7,636 nt of DNA from Acidobacteriota bacterium (GTDB lineage Bacteria > Acidobacteriota > Blastocatellia > Pyrinomonadales > Pyrinomonadaceae). The translations under genes and the position numbers were made by a program. Below are positions 6,860 to 7,636 of this stretch, piece after piece (within the stretch, counting starts at the first letter, position 1; every line of letters begins with the position of its first letter). The notes beneath the pieces are model-generated. The model made no database searches. It was not told the origin of the DNA and saw only the letters and a program-made list of their open reading frames with translations. The DNA lies in assembly GCA_013698055.1 (NCBI GenBank), contig JACCVS010000735.1, positions 1 to 7,636 of the forward strand, read 5' to 3'.

Positions 6860-6865
6860 TTATGC
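6764..6865 (+). other. attC1 integron recombination site (102 bp)
   Basis: R'' GCCCAAC 6764-6770, unpaired spacer AACGGCTTG 6771-6779, L'' CACGCG-A-CCGGG 6780-6791 with protruding A6786, apical segment 6792-6838, L' CCCGGCGCGTG 6839-6849, spacer AATCCGGGC 6850-6858, R' GTTATGC 6859-6865. L' is the exact complement of L'' apart from the protruding A. The end CGGGCGTTA and start AACAA are the usual look of attC ends. Confidence 0.88.
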
Positions 6866-6871
6866 GTCTGA

Positions 6872-6878
6872 AGAGGTG
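6872..6878 (+). promoter_or_regulatory. Shine-Dalgarno of the cassette 2 gene
   Basis: AGAGGTG (about 6872-6878) lies 5 bases before ATG 6884 and decides the start over an overlapping out-of-frame ATG at 6880. It lies within the cassette, so the gene brings its own ribosome binding site. No promoter is evident in the 24 bases of cassette upstream. Confidence 0.6.
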
Positions 6879-6883
6879 AATGT

Positions 6884-7426
6884 ATGAAACGGAAACTTCC
6901 AGCAATTATTATCGCGCTAGCTATTATCATCTTGGCGGTAGGCTTTCTTTTGCGTTCTTTTCGCCCTTCTATTGGCGAAATCACAGAAAGCTGGGAAACC
7001 TCTAACCAAACTTTCAAGGTGAAAATTGACCGCCATGCCGAGCAGAATGGTGGTTTCGTAGCCGGTGCTTATTATGTCTTTCAATCTGCACCATCAACCT
7101 CGAATAATTGGCGTGAGATTATGACTTTCCGGCATGATGATCCTAATCCTATCCCGCGTGACCAAGTTCGATTTGTGAATGATCGAGTTGGGTATGTTTT
7201 CATGGGCTGGATGTATGCTGTAACAACAGATGGCGGCGCCACTTGGTCTGTTTGGAATGCTCAGACAGATTTGCCGAAATGGGATTGTTGTAATTACAGG
7301 CTGATTGGCAGCGTGAATATTGTACCGGATGGCACAGGCACAATGATTCTTAATCCAATTCCTCAGAGGCAGGGCGAAGTGCCTCAATTGCACACGAATG
7401 ATTTCGGGCAACATTGGAATCTGTGA
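6884..7426 (+). CDS. Cassette-borne membrane-anchored protein with two Asp-box-like motifs, unknown function
   Basis: Complete 180-aa gene in cassette 2; family not recognised. The N-terminus is MKRK, then one hydrophobic helix (about 6-23, PAIIIALAIIILAVGFLL) and Arg/Pro, which fits an uncleaved signal anchor with the rest outside the membrane. The exported part is beta-rich and aromatic (AGAYYVFQS, VGYVFMGWMYAV). Two segments match the Asp-box pattern (S/T)xDxGx(T/x)W: TTDGGATW at 114-121 and TNDFGQHW at 171-178, the second at the very end. Asp boxes occur on blades of sialidase/BNR and photosystem-assembly-type propellers; 180 residues is too short for a complete propeller, so this may be a few blades or a lone sheet. 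Cys135-Cys136 are adjacent. ATG 6884 has a good Shine-Dalgarno; TGA is at 7424-7426. Confidence 0.85.
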   Translation: MKRKLPAIIIALAIIILAVGFLLRSFRPSIGEITESWETSNQTFKVKIDRHAEQNGGFVAGAYYVFQSAPSTSNNWREIMTFRHDDPNPIPRDQVRFVNDRVGYVFMGWMYAVTTDGGATWSVWNAQTDLPKWDCCNYRLIGSVNIVPDGTGTMILNPIPQRQGEVPQLHTNDFGQHWNL

Positions 7427-7435
7427 TGCGACGAC

Positions 7436-7536
7436 GCATAACAACTCATTCAACCGGAGCGCGAATAGCGTTGCTTTTATCGAGAACTTGGATGGATTCG
7501 GCGGTTCGTCGCGCCCGGTTAATTCGGGCGTTAGAT
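7436..7536 (+). other. attC2 integron recombination site (101 bp)
   Basis: R'' GCATAAC 7436-7442, spacer AACTCATTC 7443-7451, L'' AACCGG-A-GCGCGA 7452-7464 with protruding A7458, apical segment 7465-7508, L' TCGCGCCCGGTT 7509-7520, spacer AATTCGGGC 7521-7529, R' GTTAGAT 7530-7536. L' pairs perfectly with L'' apart from the A. Spacer length (9 and 9), the six pairs before the A and the 16-nt distance from R'' to the A are identical to attC1, although the arm sequences differ. Confidence 0.9.
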
Positions 7537-7636
7537 TTCCAGATGTTGAACGTAACAGAAAACGAAGAAAGAGGCGTTGTCATCATCGGTAAGCATGAAG
7601 TCGAAGGCTTCATTGATGAGCGGCTCTGCCCTACCT
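7531..7636 (+). mobile_element. Integron gene cassette 3 (5' part, continues past the window)
   Basis: Begins with TTAGAT after the junction G7530 and continues to the window edge. Its own attC should have the R'' box ATCTAAC (or a close variant) somewhere to the right, which is a direct prediction from the cassette rule. Confidence 0.8.
7543..7636 (+). CDS. 5' end of the cassette 3 gene (partial, unrecognised)
   Basis: An open frame from ATG 7543 runs 31 codons to the window edge without a stop. It starts MLNVTENEERGVVIIG and continues with KHEVEGFIDERLCPT. The start is 13 bases into the cassette, as is usual for cassette genes; a TTG follows directly and the frame is also open upstream of the ATG, so the exact start is uncertain and the Shine-Dalgarno is weak. 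The visible part is acidic and soluble, with a short beta strand (GVVIIG); no family can be named from it. Confidence 0.55.
   Translation, partial: MLNVTENEERGVVIIGKHEVEGFIDERLCPT

Larger units (their letters stand above)
6860..7530 (+). mobile_element. Integron gene cassette 2 (671 bp, one gene)
   Basis: Runs from TTATGC at 6860 to the G of GTTAGAT at 7530. Its R'' box GCATAAC (7436-7442) is the exact complement of its 5' junction GTTATGC (6859-6865), even though both depart from the RYYYAAC/GTTRRRY consensus at one position; the paired departure shows these two ends belong to the same circle. The layout is classic: start codon 24 bases in, one gene, stop 10 bases before the attC. By eye its coding part is richer in A+T than cinA, consistent with foreign origin (not computed exactly). 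Confidence 0.87.

Noticed and set aside
6612..6887. 91-codon forward frame from GTG, Arg/Ala rich
   Set aside because: It reads through the whole attC1 hairpin and the cassette junction, stops in the next cassette on top of the real start, and has no clear ribosome binding site.
6582..6905. Reverse-strand frame of 107 codons covering cassette 1
   Set aside because: It starts within cassette 2 (or at an ATG inside the attC apical segment) and crosses the recombination junction; likely spurious, though it would be the only antisense candidate.

Overview
The window looks like a stretch of bacterial chromosome of moderately high G+C that runs into an accessory region at its right end. All supported genes are on the + strand. 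The mix (a one-component serine/threonine kinase with zinc-ribbon and discoidin-like parts, a lipoprotein glutaminyl-cyclase-like peptidase, an actinobacterial-style IPMDH, intergenic dispersed repeats) would fit an acidobacterium of the Blastocatellia/Pyrinomonas kind. That assignment is inference from gene style only; no rRNA or marker gene is present.

Left part (1-6354), housekeeping-like: the tail of an upstream reading frame (1-96); a secreted M28/glutaminyl-cyclase-like lipoprotein (171-1223); an isopropylmalate dehydrogenase family enzyme (1283-2407); a membrane-anchored TPR protein (2498-3244); a transmembrane Ser/Thr kinase with zinc ribbon and C-terminal discoidin-like domain (3350-5086); and a full-length CinA (5119-6354). 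Gaps are short and co-directional, so they may be co-transcribed, but the functions do not form one pathway. Two of the gaps are filled by large inverted repeats of two unrelated sequence types: 52-base imperfect arms at 2355-2475 and 27-base perfect arms at 3245-3339. Each runs from the stop of one gene almost to the start of the next.

Right part (6355-7636), mobile: after cinA comes an array of three 40-bp tandem units, each with an inverted repeat of TTATGTGTA-type half-sites (6451-6556). Four bases later an integron gene-cassette array starts. Two complete cassettes (6561-6859 and 6860-7530) and the start of a third are defined by two attC sites with the same geometry: paired R''/R' boxes, 9-nt unpaired spacers, a six-base-pair arm, and a protruding A exactly 16 nt from R''. 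Each cassette's 5' end is the exact complement of its own R'' box (GTTGGGC/GCCCAAC; GTTATGC/GCATAAC), which is what circular cassette integration requires. Cassette 1 has no convincing gene. Cassette 2 carries one small membrane-anchored protein with two Asp-box-like motifs, a good Shine-Dalgarno, and an attC starting 10 nt after its stop. Cassette 3 opens a reading frame that leaves the window.

No integron integrase lies between cinA and the first cassette, so within the window this is an array without intI (a CALIN-type cluster or insertion at a secondary site). The tandem dyad array at its left border is the least explained element and the best candidate for something undescribed.
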